Positions 1 through 7,949 of a stretch of DNA of 34,027 nt are shown here, one piece after another. The stretch's first letter is position 1; each line of letters starts with the position of its first letter. The DNA is from an archaeon (GTDB taxonomy: Archaea; Thermoproteota; Nitrososphaeria; Nitrososphaerales; Gagatemarchaeaceae). Made by a program: the position numbers and the translations under genes. Below the pieces are notes generated by a model. It was not told the origin of the DNA, did no database searches, and was given only the letters and a program-made list of their open reading frames with translations. The stretch covers positions 1 through 34,027 of the forward strand of contig JAJZNC010000038.1 of assembly GCA_021848045.1 (NCBI GenBank). The letters run 5' to 3'.

Positions 1-1216
1 CGGGGTCTTTCACGACCAGCCCCTCGTACCCACGCGACCTGCTCTCCCTGAAGAACGCGCCAATCTCGGCCGCGTCCCTCACCGCCCGCGAGTCGGCCCT
101 CCTCACCCCCGTCCCATCGATGACCCCCCAGAGGAGGTCCCTCCTCTCCCGGAGCGGCTCCCTGTGGACCGGCCTCCCGTCGAGGTAGAGGATGTCGAAG
201 CAGAAGAAGGCCACGGGGGCGGCCTCCCTCGACCCCTCGACGTCCGCCCTCCTCAGCCTCCTCTGGAGGAGCTGGAACGGGAGCGGCCCCTCGCCCTCCC
301 TGAAGACCACCGCCTCGCCGTCGAGGACCACGTCGTGGGGGATGCGCGAGACCGCCTCGACGACCTCCGGGAGGCTCCTCGTGGTCTCCTCGAGCCTCCT
401 CGAGAAGACCCTCACCGTGCCCCCGAGCTTGTGGACCTGGGCGCGGACCCCGTCGTACTTGTACTCTGCGAAGAGCTCCCGCCCGCGAAAGTAGCCGGAT
501 ATCTCCTCGGCGGAGGGCATCGGCTCCGCGAGCATGAAGTTGGTCGGGCGCATCGGCTCCACCTCCACGCCCTCGAGCCTCCCTCCCTTGGCCTCCCTCG
601 CGAGGAGGCCGACGTCGCCGAGCACGAGGTGGGCCTCCTTCACCCTCTCCCTGCCGACCGCCCCTCCGAACGCCCTCGCGACGGCCTCCTCGACCAGGCC
701 GTCGACGAGGCCTATCCTCATCTCCCTGCTGAGCACCTTCACCACGTACTTCGCCTCGAGGGCGCCGCCGCTCCTGAGGAGGAGCGACTTCACCAGGTCC
801 CTCTTCAAGGCGGCCGACCCAGGCCCCTTGGCCTCGGTGATCCGCTCGAACGTCGACGCCACCTCGAGTATGGTGAGCGCGCCGTCCTCGCCCGAGAGCA
901 GGGGCGCCTCCCTCCTCCTGCCGATGAACTCGGCGACCGTCTCGCTCAGGTCCCCGTGCCTGAGGTAGCTCTCCCTCAGCTCGGCGTCGGTCACGCCCGT
1001 CAGGTCCCTGAGCACCCCCACGAGGGCGGCGTAGCCCACCTGCGTCTCGTCGGCGCTCCCCTTCCTCGTCGACCTCCCAGACGCGAACCTCGCGGAGTAC
1101 TCCACCTCGTCCTCCCCCTCGAGGCTCGAGAGCAAGTCCGCGAGGATGGAGACCTTCTCGTTCTTCCCCCTGGCCAGCCTCGCCCTCTCGAGGGCCTCCG
1201 CGAGGGTGCCAAACCG
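1..1216 (-). CDS. lig: ATP-dependent DNA ligase, partial (C-terminus beyond window)
   Basis: Seals nicks in duplex DNA during replication and repair, using ATP to adenylate an active-site lysine. Translating the minus strand gives an all-helical N-terminal DNA-binding domain (starting RFGTLAEALERAR), then motif I KYDGVR (lysine codon at 458-460, about residue 253), motif III FFCFDILYLDG and motif IV YEGLVVKDP near the left edge. About two thirds of a normal ~600-residue archaeal ligase is present; motif V and the OB domain are cut off. The start is unresolved: between the rimI stop and the first conserved helix there is no in-frame ATG, GTG or TTG, only a CTG at 1265-1267, so I place the boundary at the first conserved residues. 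A rare start codon, or a one-base error that hides a start, would explain this. It lies directly downstream of rimI on the same strand and is probably co-transcribed with it. Confidence 0.88.
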
Positions 1217-1263
1217 CGCGCGCCCGGTGCCGCCCCCCGGCGGGCCGGGCTCGGCCCGCGACC

Positions 1264-1761
1264 TCAGACGGTCTGGGCCATGAGGTACGCGGCCTCGCCG
1301 TCCTTGTAGTAGCCGTTCATCGTACCGGTGACCGCGAACCCGAGCTTCCTGTAGAGGCGGACCGCCCCGTCGTTGGTCACCCTCACCTCGAGGAAGACCT
1401 CCTTGCACCCCGCCCTCTTCATCTCCTCGATCGAGTGCCTGATGAGCTCCGTCCCGATCCCCTTCCCCCGGTGCGCCTCCATCGTGGCGATCGAGATTAT
1501 GTGCCCCTTCCTGGCGATCCCGAACCTCTTTATCACGGAGAGGCCGTACTCGGTCCTGCACATCACGTACCCCACCACCTCCCCGCCCAGCTCGGCGACG
1601 ATGAACGTGCCGGGGAACTCGTTGAGGACCTCGTAGTAGAAGTAGTCCGAATAGTGCTCGGGGAGAGTCGCGGCGTTCACGCCTATCACGCTCGGGATGT
1701 CCGTGGTCTCCGCTCCCCTGATCGTGTAGTCCCCCACCCTTCCAAAGGTCGACTTTTGCAT
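1264..1761 (-). CDS. rimI: N-alpha-acetyltransferase (RimI/Ard1 type)
   Basis: A GNAT-fold acetyltransferase of 165 residues that moves acetyl from acetyl-CoA to protein N-termini. The pyrophosphate-binding loop RGKGIG is at residues 98-103 within the typical IATMEAHRGKGIGTELI strand-loop-helix, and the C-terminal NDGAVRLYRKLGF signature is at 130-142. Both are hallmarks of the archaeal RimI/Ard1 group, and the length is normal. The ATG at 1761 lies about 33 bp after a TATA-like box at 1791-1799, so the message is probably nearly leaderless. The DNA ligase follows on the same strand. The substrate range (ribosomal proteins or general N-termini) cannot be told from the sequence. Confidence 0.9.
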   Translation of the reverse strand: MQKSTFGRVGDYTIRGAETTDIPSVIGVNAATLPEHYSDYFYYEVLNEFPGTFIVAELGGEVVGYVMCRTEYGLSVIKRFGIARKGHIISIATMEAHRGKGIGTELIRHSIEEMKRAGCKEVFLEVRVTNDGAVRLYRKLGFAVTGTMNGYYKDGEAAYLMAQTV

Positions 1762-1790
1762 TCCGCCGTCGCCGGACGGGGCCGCCGTCC

Positions 1791-1799
1791 TAAATAAGG
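1791..1799 (-). promoter_or_regulatory. TATA box of rimI
   Basis: On the minus strand the sequence reads TCCTTATTTA, centred about 33 bp upstream of the rimI ATG. It stands out as AT-rich within very GC-rich surroundings. Confidence 0.5.
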
Positions 1800-1862
1800 A
1801 TGGCAGACCGTTCCTTCGTCAAGGTTTAATGTGGTGGCGCCGTCGGCCGGGCAAGAGGGCGC

Positions 1863-3014
1863 TTGTCAGCGATAAACCCCGAGGTGGACGCCGCCGTGAG
1901 GTCCCTCTTCAAGGTGAAGGACTACTTCGTGGCCGAGGAGGGCGCGGCGGAGTACAGCGTGGCCTACGACGGGGGGTCCGGCGACGCCTTCCTCAGGCTC
2001 CTCGACCTGCTCGAGAAGCCCGACTACTCCGCGCAGCTCTACGGCTCGCCCGAGAGTGCCACCCTCCAGGTGGTCAAGAACCCCCCGCCCCCCAAGCCGC
2101 AGGGGGCGGTGAAGCTGAGCGCCCCGGCCTTCCTCTTCCTCCTCTCGCTCCTCTCGGCCCTCGTGACCGGGTACGTCGTCGGGCTGGTCTTCCCCCAGAT
2201 ATCCCCCGGGGCCTCCCCGATCGAGCTCGGGGCGGGGTTCGTCCTTGCGCTGGTCGCGGCGTTCGCCGCGCGCTACGTGGCGCAGCTCGTGGCGTCCGAG
2301 CGCGGGAGGTTCAACTTCCGCTCCTTCTACCTACCCAACGTGCCGATCTTCATAGCGATCCCTACCATGTACTTCCTCCCTGCGTTCGGGTCGGTGAGCT
2401 TCCCCAGCAGCCCGCCCGCGAACAAGAACCGGCTCTTCGACTTTTACCTGGTCGGGGCCCTCGTCCTGGCGGCCGTCGCCGTCCTGGTCTCGTTCCTCGC
2501 GGCGGGGACCTCGGTCGTCCTCTCCCAGGCCCAGTACGCGGCCCTCGCCGCGGGGAACCAGACCGCCACCATCCAGACCAACCCGAGCCTGGTGCAGGCG
2601 GCCGCGACCTCGCTCTCCCAGGCGCTCGGCGCCACCCCGGCAGTCCCGCCCGGCGGGACGATGATCTTCTCCCCGCTGGGGGTGGCGGGCTGGCTCTGCC
2701 TCCTCCTCGCCTTCTTCAACCTCCTCCCCGCCGCCCTCTTCGACGGCGGGAGGATGGCGCGGCTCGCGATGGGCGAGAGGTGGACCAGGGTGGCGGCCCT
2801 CGTCGCGGGGGCCCTCCTCCTCCTCACCGACGTCCCCGACTACTGGGTGGTCTTCGTGCTCGTGCTGCTGATGGCCGCGTTCCCGATCCAGGGCGAGACG
2901 CTCGACTCGATCACGGGGCTCTCCAGGTCGAGGAAGGCGGCGTTCGTAGCGGCGGTCCTCGTCGGGCTGCTCTGCGTCCCGATGCCGCAGAGCTTCGCGA
3001 CCCTGCCGCTCTAG
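1863..3014 (+). CDS. Site-2 protease (M50)-like membrane protein lacking HExxH
   Basis: A polytopic membrane protein of 383 residues with about 80 soluble N-terminal residues and then hydrophobic segments near 88-110, 122-142, 160-175, 193-215, 272-292, 308-325, 329-343 and 360-372. The late motif NLLPAALFDGGR (286-297) matches the NxxPxxxxDG motif of M50 site-2 proteases, and FRSFYLPNVPIFIAIP (152-167) resembles the segment that follows the catalytic helix in that family. The expected zinc-binding HExxH helix reads AARYVAQ (135-141), without either histidine or the glutamate. It may therefore be a non-catalytic homologue, like plant EGY3. The start is TTG at 1863, after an AGAGGG-like Shine-Dalgarno and with TTTAAT at 1825-1830. 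Its stop shares CTAG (3011-3014) with the convergent LarA-like gene. Confidence 0.7.
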   Translation: MSAINPEVDAAVRSLFKVKDYFVAEEGAAEYSVAYDGGSGDAFLRLLDLLEKPDYSAQLYGSPESATLQVVKNPPPPKPQGAVKLSAPAFLFLLSLLSALVTGYVVGLVFPQISPGASPIELGAGFVLALVAAFAARYVAQLVASERGRFNFRSFYLPNVPIFIAIPTMYFLPAFGSVSFPSSPPANKNRLFDFYLVGALVLAAVAVLVSFLAAGTSVVLSQAQYAALAAGNQTATIQTNPSLVQAAATSLSQALGATPAVPPGGTMIFSPLGVAGWLCLLLAFFNLLPAALFDGGRMARLAMGERWTRVAALVAGALLLLTDVPDYWVVFVLVLLMAAFPIQGETLDSITGLSRSRKAAFVAAVLVGLLCVPMPQSFATLPL

Positions 3015-4114
3015 GGGAGGACCGTCTCGCAGGCGCGGGTTACGACGTTCAGCTTCGCGCCCCGCCCCACCGACGAGAAGACCTTGTCCAGCGCCTCGCC
3101 CGACCCGCGCGCCGTCCTGAACCTCAGCTTGCCCCCCGCGTAGAGCTCGGGGAGCGAGGAGAGCAGCGTCACCGAGTACTTGTCCTTGAGCTCCGTGACG
3201 TACGATATCTCCTCGAGCCCGTCCACGTACGCCCCCCTCTTGAGGAAGCTCTCCGTCATCCTCCCGGTGAGGAACATCTGGAGCGCCTCGGAGCCCACCC
3301 CCTCCCTGCACTCCGCCACAAGGACGACCTCGCCGCCCTTCCTCACCCCCTTCAGCGCGCCCAGGACCAGCCTCAGCGCGTGGGAGAGGGTGTCGTCATA
3401 GCCCCTCCCCCCCGGGCCCACGACCACGCCCTTGGCCGGCGGCACCTCGGCGACGAGGTAGTGGGCGCGCGCCTGCTTCACCGAGTCCCCCTCGACGAGC
3501 GAGTAGGGCTCCCCTCCCCTCGTGATTATCGTGGCGTACTCCAGCCCCTGGACCGAGTCGACCCCCTCCCGCGCGGCCGCGTAGCTCGGCGACCCCTCGC
3601 GGAGGGGCTGCGGCTCGTCGCCGTCCCGCTTCCTGTACGCGTGCCTCCTCGTCCCCGAGACCCCCGCCAGGCCGAGCGCGATCGGGGCGTCCAGGAACCC
3701 GAAGAGCGGGTCGGGCTCCCCGGTCGAGACCGCGAGCCGCCTCCCGGGGCTCGAGAGCTCCTGCGAGAGCCTGCCGCCCGGCGCCTCCCCCTCGGCTGCG
3801 GGCTCCCCCGGCGGGCGGAGCCTCTCGACCGAGTCCTTGAGCTCTGGCACCGCAGCCTCGAGCCGCTTGGGGGATGGCGAGACGAACCTCCTCCCCTCCG
3901 GTGGGAGCTTCGAGACCAGCGCCTTCACGACCTTCAGGGTGGCCGGCTTGGAGTCGCAGACGAGCACCCTCTCGGCGCCCCTGGCCCTCTCCGCCAGAGG
4001 GACGGCGACCTCCTCGAGGTGGGACTCGGGCTTGGGGTCTATTGTCTCCCCGAGGTTCTCCTGCATCAGGGTTACCAGGGACTCGACGTCTCCGTAGGGG
4101 ACCCATATCTCCAT
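3011..4114 (-). CDS. LarA-like (DUF2088) protein
   Basis: 367 residues that I assign to the nickel-dependent lactate racemase LarA/DUF2088 superfamily. The start MEIWVPYGD and the block RVLVCDSKPATLKVVKALV resemble the N-terminal domain, where the family has an analogous VSDxTRPTP block. The C-terminal stretch GGEVVLVAECREGVGSEA matches the conserved end of LarA. The usual central GG(R/A)K with its tethering lysine and the nickel-binding histidines are not recognisable, so a racemase reaction should not be assumed. The ATG at 4114 was chosen because a TATA-like TTATA lies at 4151-4156. A longer open frame continues upstream but runs antisense through pyrE and is not coding. It is divergent from pyrE. 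Confidence 0.6.
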   Translation of the reverse strand: MEIWVPYGDVESLVTLMQENLGETIDPKPESHLEEVAVPLAERARGAERVLVCDSKPATLKVVKALVSKLPPEGRRFVSPSPKRLEAAVPELKDSVERLRPPGEPAAEGEAPGGRLSQELSSPGRRLAVSTGEPDPLFGFLDAPIALGLAGVSGTRRHAYRKRDGDEPQPLREGSPSYAAAREGVDSVQGLEYATIITRGGEPYSLVEGDSVKQARAHYLVAEVPPAKGVVVGPGGRGYDDTLSHALRLVLGALKGVRKGGEVVLVAECREGVGSEALQMFLTGRMTESFLKRGAYVDGLEEISYVTELKDKYSVTLLSSLPELYAGGKLRFRTARGSGEALDKVFSSVGRGAKLNVVTRACETVLP

Positions 4115-4210
4115 GTAGGGCTCTGTGGCCAGACCCACGCCCCCCGCGTGTATAAGCTTCCTCAGGGGCCGCCGCGCACCTTTTTCTATCGCCTCGGCTG
4201 ACCTCGCCCC

Positions 4211-4837
4211 ATGGCGTGGAAGCGGAGGAAGGAGCTCCTCGAGGAGCTGGCCATGGTCCTCGTCAAGGTCAAGGCCATCCAGTTCGGGACGTTCACGTTG
4301 GCGAGCGGGAGGATCAGCTCCTACTACATCGACCTCCGAACCATACCGAGCTACCCGGGCGCGTACAGGACGCTCGTAGAGGCCTACGGCGAGTACCTCA
4401 AGCACGAGTTCAAGGAGTCCAGCTACGACGCGATCGCGGGGATCCCCACGGCGGGGCTCACCCTCTCCTCGCCCGTGGCGCTCCAGCTCGAGAAGCCCAT
4501 GATCTACGTCAGGAAGGACGAGAAGGACCACGGCAGGGGCAAGCTCGTCGAGGGGGTGACCCGGCCCGGCTGGAAGGTCCTCGTCGTCGACGACGTGATA
4601 ACGACGGGCGGCTCGATCCTCTCGGCGGTGGAGGCGATAAGGGCGGAGGGCTGCGAGGTGGAGACCGCCTCGGTGGTCATCGACAGGCTCGAGGGCGGGG
4701 CGACGGCGATGAAGAAGAACGACGTCAGGCTCCACGCGATGACTGACATAATCGAGCTGGTCAAGATCCTCAGGGGCGAGGCCCTCCTCTCCACGGACGA
4801 GGCGAACGCGGTCACCACCCAGGTGCACCGCCGCTAG
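4211..4837 (+). CDS. pyrE: Orotate phosphoribosyltransferase
   Basis: Catalyses orotate + PRPP to OMP + PPi in de novo pyrimidine synthesis, in the cytoplasm. The 208-residue protein shows the family blocks FGTFTLASGRISSYYIDLR (25-43), the mobile catalytic loop RKDEKDHGRGKLVEG (101-115) and the PRPP-binding signature VLVVDDVITTGGS (123-135). Length is normal for a stand-alone PyrE; no fused PyrF domain is present and no other pyr genes are next to it. The ATG at 4211 follows a weak TTTCTATC box about 30 bp upstream. The gene is divergent from the LarA-like gene and converges on TBP with a 13-bp gap. Confidence 0.95.
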   Translation: MAWKRRKELLEELAMVLVKVKAIQFGTFTLASGRISSYYIDLRTIPSYPGAYRTLVEAYGEYLKHEFKESSYDAIAGIPTAGLTLSSPVALQLEKPMIYVRKDEKDHGRGKLVEGVTRPGWKVLVVDDVITTGGSILSAVEAIRAEGCEVETASVVIDRLEGGATAMKKNDVRLHAMTDIIELVKILRGEALLSTDEANAVTTQVHRR

Positions 4838-4850
4838 GCGCGCCGCCCGG

Positions 4851-5408
4851 TCAGTAGGCCATCAGGTCCTTCTCTTCGAGGAGGACGTGGAGGTTGTTGA
4901 CCGCCCTGTAGACCTCGCTCTCGCGCTTCCCCCCGGTGCAGACGAGCTTCCCCGACGCGAAGAGGAGTATCACGGTCTTGGGGTCGGCCATCCTGTGGAT
5001 GAGGCCGGGGAACTGCTCCGGCTCGTACATGGACTTTGGCAGCTGCCTCGCCGCCTCCTCCAGGTGCACCTTCCCTCCCAGGTTGGCGGACGCGACGATG
5101 TTCTGGATCTCGATCTCCGCCTCGTGCTTGATGGGTATTCCCCCCTTCTTCAGCCTCCTCACCACCTCCTGGACGGCCTTCCTCGACTGCTCCTCCGACT
5201 TGGCTCCGGTGCAGACCATCTTCCCCGAGCTGAAGATCAGCGTCGCGGTCTTGGGCGCCTTGAGCCTGAAGACGAGGCCAGGGAACTGGTCGGGGTGGTA
5301 CTCCACGTCGACGAAGTTCTTCGTGATCTGGTTGAGGTCGACCCTCTGGTCGACCGAGGCCGAGGCGACCACGTTCTCTACGCTCACGATGGCCTTCGTC
5401 TGTGGCAT
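4851..5408 (-). CDS. tbp: TATA-box binding protein
   Basis: General transcription factor that binds TATA boxes and recruits TFB and RNA polymerase. The 185-residue protein consists of two direct repeats of the TBP fold: VENVVASASVDQRVDLNQI with VFRLKAPKTATLIFSSGKMVCTG in the first half, and IQNIVASANLGGKVHLEEA with IHRMADPKTVILLFASGKLVCTG in the second. These are the textbook TBP repeats. There is no long acidic C-terminal tail. The ATG at 5408 lies 27 bp from its own strong TATA box (5431-5439), consistent with a leaderless message. It stands alone on the minus strand, between pyrE and a small membrane protein gene. Confidence 0.97.
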   Translation of the reverse strand: MPQTKAIVSVENVVASASVDQRVDLNQITKNFVDVEYHPDQFPGLVFRLKAPKTATLIFSSGKMVCTGAKSEEQSRKAVQEVVRRLKKGGIPIKHEAEIEIQNIVASANLGGKVHLEEAARQLPKSMYEPEQFPGLIHRMADPKTVILLFASGKLVCTGGKRESEVYRAVNNLHVLLEEKDLMAY

Positions 5409-5430
5409 TGCGCCCAGCGAGCCTCTCGGG

Positions 5431-5449
5431 TATTTAAGGCGTATAAAAG
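5431..5449. promoter_or_regulatory. Back-to-back TATA boxes between tbp and the small membrane protein
   Basis: On the minus strand CCTTAAATA (5431-5439) lies 27 bp before the tbp ATG. Next to it, GTATAAAAGG (5441-5450) reads on the plus strand towards the gene at 5520. A second plus-strand candidate, GGTTATATC, lies at 5472-5480. Confidence 0.55.
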
Positions 5450-5519
5450 GCGGGGCGGGGACGCGGCGCGCAGGTTATATCTCCATTCCGAGGAGGCCTC
5501 AAAGCGGGGGAAGACCTCG

Positions 5520-5819
5520 ATGACCGACTCTCACGGCCAGGCGGCGGGCAAAAAGTCCTCGGGGAGCCGCCTCGTCAAGATACTCCTCATCATGCTGGCG
5601 GTGGCCGTTCTCGCCTTCATCCCCCCTCTCTTCTCGAGGGGCGGGACGGGGATCGGGAGCACGTCGAGCAACATCACGCCCCTGTTCATCCCCGTCTGGC
5701 TGACCCTCACCGTGGGCGTGGTCGTGATCTGCTTCTACTTCTTCAAGGACCTGGTGACGGCGGAGAGGTACCGGGACCGCGAGGCCCCGGACCCCTCGGG
5801 AAGCTCGCACTCCCACTGA
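5520..5819 (+). CDS. Small membrane protein, two predicted helices
   Basis: A 99-residue protein that I do not recognise. It has a polar N-terminus (MTDSHGQAAGKKSSGSR), a first hydrophobic helix at about 20-39 (VKILLIMLAVAVLAFIPPLF), a Gly/Ser-rich loop, a second helix at about 53-73 (IPVWLTLTVGVVVICFYFF) and a charged tail ending SGSSHSH. It has no signal-peptide cleavage motif. The last 77 bp overlap the 3' end of the convergent signal peptidase gene, which is a long overlap for real genes. Confidence 0.7.
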   Translation: MTDSHGQAAGKKSSGSRLVKILLIMLAVAVLAFIPPLFSRGGTGIGSTSSNITPLFIPVWLTLTVGVVVICFYFFKDLVTAERYRDREAPDPSGSSHSH

Positions 5820-6366
5820 GCGCCCGGCTCCCGCCGCGCCTCCCCTTCTCCTCGCCCCCTCGCAGCTCCGACAGGAACACGAAGATGAGTATCAGCGCCA
5901 CGAGGACGTAGTTCCACGGCGGCGGGACCAGCATCGAGACCAGCCCCAGGTAGGGTATGGCCACCACCACGACCCCCTTGACGCACTCCGAAGGGATGGG
6001 CGGCCACTCGCTGGGCTCGTCCGGGTGGGGGTTCGTCACCCGGTCGTCCCCCTGCGTGATCAGCCCGCTCGCGGTGACGGCGACCACCCTGTGGACGACC
6101 GTAAGCCCCTCGGGGTTGGGGCAGGTCCCCTGCGAGGTGGGCTCCTGGAAGACTATCACCTGCCCGACGTGGATGGTGCTGTACGACTGGGGGGCGGTGA
6201 CCACCAGGTCGCCCACCTGGAGCGTCGGGACCATGCTCTTGCTCACCACCACGTAGACCGGGGACGACCCCAAGGCCGCCCCGACGACGAGCTGGGCCGC
6301 GGTCACGATCACCATTATCACGAGGACGTAGGTTATCGCCCTGTTCACGTTCTTCGAGAGGGACAC
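5743..6366 (-). CDS. Signal peptidase I, archaeal (Sec11-like) type
   Basis: Membrane-bound serine protease that removes signal peptides from secreted proteins. The 207 residues show an N-terminal transmembrane helix (11-31), the catalytic-serine box SKSMVPTLQVGD (Ser44), VVHRVV with His92 in place of the bacterial lysine (the archaeal/ER type), and GDDR (Asp107/108). A second transmembrane helix is at about 152-167. The tail after residue 170 is low-complexity (Arg, Gly, Pro, Ser) and lies antisense to the small membrane gene at 5520-5819, so the conserved protein effectively ends near 170. The start is GTG at 6366, about 31 bp from TTAACAAT at 6392-6399. A likely client is the neighbouring peptide-binding protein. 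Confidence 0.9.
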   Translation of the reverse strand: MSLSKNVNRAITYVLVIMVIVTAAQLVVGAALGSSPVYVVVSKSMVPTLQVGDLVVTAPQSYSTIHVGQVIVFQEPTSQGTCPNPEGLTVVHRVVAVTASGLITQGDDRVTNPHPDEPSEWPPIPSECVKGVVVVAIPYLGLVSMLVPPPWNYVLVALILIFVFLSELRGGEEKGRRGGSRALSGSASFPRGPGPRGPGTSPPSPGP

Positions 6367-6458
6367 GGACTCACCACGGCCGTCCGACGGAGATTGTTAA
6401 GGGTTGGCGTCGCCTGGCCGGGCAAGCCTTTAGAAGGGAAGCCCGGGCACTTCTACCC

Positions 6459-6758
6459 GTGAAGCTGGTCTCCCTCGTCGAGGTGGCCGTGGTCAACGCG
6501 GTCCTCATCCCCCTCCTGGCCCTGATCACGGAGAACTACGGCCTGCGGATGGCCTACTGGGCGCACGAGGGCTTCACCCCGACGATGACCAGGTACCCGC
6601 TCTTCTTCATCACCTCCGCGGTGAACGGCTCGACAAGGATCCCCGGGCTCCTCAGCGTCGACTGGCAGCAGGTGATCCTCCTCCTCATCCTGCTGACCGA
6701 CGCGTTCTACGCGTGGTCCGTCTACAAGGACGGAAAGAGGGCGAGGCGCGGCCCCTAG
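6459..6758 (+). CDS. Small membrane protein of unknown function
   Basis: A 99-residue protein with a hydrophobic N-terminal helix (about 5-22), an extracytoplasmic-looking middle containing an NGST glycosylation sequon (about 53-56), a second helix at about 69-90 (VILLLILLTDAFYAWSV) and a basic end KDGKRARRGP. The basic C-terminus suggests that end is cytoplasmic. The start is GTG at 6459, chosen because TTTAGAA at 6430-6436 lies about 27 bp upstream. The next gene begins 10 bp downstream, so the two probably form an operon. I do not recognise the family. Confidence 0.7.
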   Translation: MKLVSLVEVAVVNAVLIPLLALITENYGLRMAYWAHEGFTPTMTRYPLFFITSAVNGSTRIPGLLSVDWQQVILLLILLTDAFYAWSVYKDGKRARRGP

Positions 6759-6768
6759 GCGGGGTCCG

Positions 6769-6954
6769 ATGGACCCGGCGTTCCGCGCCTTGGGGCTGGG
6801 CGTCGGCCTCCTCGTCGGGGCGCTGGCGCTCGACCTCGCTGGCTCGTCCCTCGGGTCGCTGCCCGTCCTCGTCCTCTCGTTCGCGCTCGCCGTCGCCGGG
6901 GCCGTCGTGGCCGTGCGCGGGGTCATCGAGCTGGTCGGGGAGCGCGCCGGCTAG
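6769..6954 (+). CDS. Very small two-helix membrane protein
   Basis: 61 residues, almost entirely hydrophobic, with helices at about 8-24 and 32-50 joined by a short Gly/Ser turn and ending ELVGERAG. It follows the gene at 6459-6758 by 10 bp. Its TAG stop shares a CTAG tetramer with the stop of the convergent oppF-type ATPase. The family is unrecognised; the hydrophobic pattern and strong G/C at third positions support coding. Confidence 0.6.
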   Translation: MDPAFRALGLGVGLLVGALALDLAGSSLGSLPVLVLSFALAVAGAVVAVRGVIELVGERAG

Positions 6955-7949
6955 TACAGCCAGCACGCGGCGAAGTGGCCAGGCCTCGACTCGGCCAGGG
7001 GCGGCTCCCTCCCCTTGCAGACCTCCATGGCACGGGGGCACCTGGGGTGGAACTTGCAGCCGGGGGGGTGCGAGGTCGAGAGCGGGAGCTCGCCGACCAC
7101 GTCCACCTCGGTCATCTCGCCCCTCTTGGAGGGGTCTATCGTGGGGGATGCCTGGAGCATCGCCCTGGTGTAGGGGTGGAGGGGCTCGGAGATCACCTCC
7201 CGCGCGGGGCCGAGCTCCACTATCTTCCCCAGGTACATCACCGCGATCCTGTCTGCGACCACCCTCGCCACGGCCATGTCGTGGGTGATGAACAGGAACG
7301 CGACCGAGCTCTCCCTCGCCTCCCTCTGGATGATGTGGAGGATGTCCCCCTTGAGCGAGGCGTCGAGCATGGAGACGGGCTCGTCGGCCACCACGACCTC
7401 GGGGCCGAAGAGGAGGACCCTCGCCACGCCTATCCTCTGCCTCTGCCCCCCCGAGAGCTGGAAGACGTAGCTGCCCAGCACCTCCTCCGGGAGGCCGACC
7501 CGCCCCACCACCTCCGAGACCCTGGCCTGGACCTCCTCCCTCCGCCTCACCCCCTGGGCGTTGAGGGCCGTCCGGAGGGCGTCGTAGACGCGCATGTTCG
7601 GGTCTATGGAGGAGAAGGGGTCCTGGAATATCATCTGGAGGCTCCTCCGCATCCTGGCCCACTCGCGCCCCCTCGCCCCGCCCACGTCCCGCCGCCCCCC
7701 CGCCCCGAGGAGGGTCACCGTCCCGCCCGTCGGCCTCACCAGCCCGATCGCCGCCCTCCCGAGGGTGGTCTTGCCCGAACCGCTCTCCCCGACCAGGGCC
7801 AGGACCTCACCCCTGGAGACCGAGAGCGAGACCCCGTCTACCGCCTTGACCACGACCGGCCTCTCGAGGATCCCTCCCTTTCTGAAGAAGACGCTGAGGG
7901 CCTCGACCTCGAGGACGGGCCCCTCGCGGCTAGTAGAGCCAGCAGGCAA
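6951..7949 (-). CDS. Peptide ABC transporter ATP-binding protein, OppF/DppF type
   Basis: One of the two ATPases that power uptake of oligopeptides or similar solutes through the DppB/DppC-type channel. In 332 residues: Walker A GESGSGKTT (54-62), ABC signature LSGGQRQRIGVAR, Walker B with VVADEPVSMLDAS, H-loop ITHDMAV, then the family C-terminal extension with CKFHPRCPRAMEVC (four-cysteine/His motif of the Opp/Dpp ATPases). The start is TTG at 7949, inside the last 20 bp of the upstream ATPase gene, which implies translational coupling. It is the last gene of the transporter operon. The Walker B flank has V-S-M-L-D where the family more often has T-S-A-L-D. Confidence 0.92.
   Translation of the reverse strand: MPAGSTSREGPVLEVEALSVFFRKGGILERPVVVKAVDGVSLSVSRGEVLALVGESGSGKTTLGRAAIGLVRPTGGTVTLLGAGGRRDVGGARGREWARMRRSLQMIFQDPFSSIDPNMRVYDALRTALNAQGVRRREEVQARVSEVVGRVGLPEEVLGSYVFQLSGGQRQRIGVARVLLFGPEVVVADEPVSMLDASLKGDILHIIQREARESSVAFLFITHDMAVARVVADRIAVMYLGKIVELGPAREVISEPLHPYTRAMLQASPTIDPSKRGEMTEVDVVGELPLSTSHPPGCKFHPRCPRAMEVCKGREPPLAESRPGHFAACWLY

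Noticed and set aside
164-1309. Long plus-strand open frames over the ligase and across other GC-rich genes
   Set aside because: High GC removes stop codons on both strands; these frames are Arg/Pro/Gly/Leu-rich, show no family motifs and lie opposite clear conserved genes.
4115-4828. Long N-terminal extension of the LarA-like protein (open frame up to 4828)
   Set aside because: It is antisense to pyrE, has shadow-like composition, and lies upstream of the promoter at 4151-4156.
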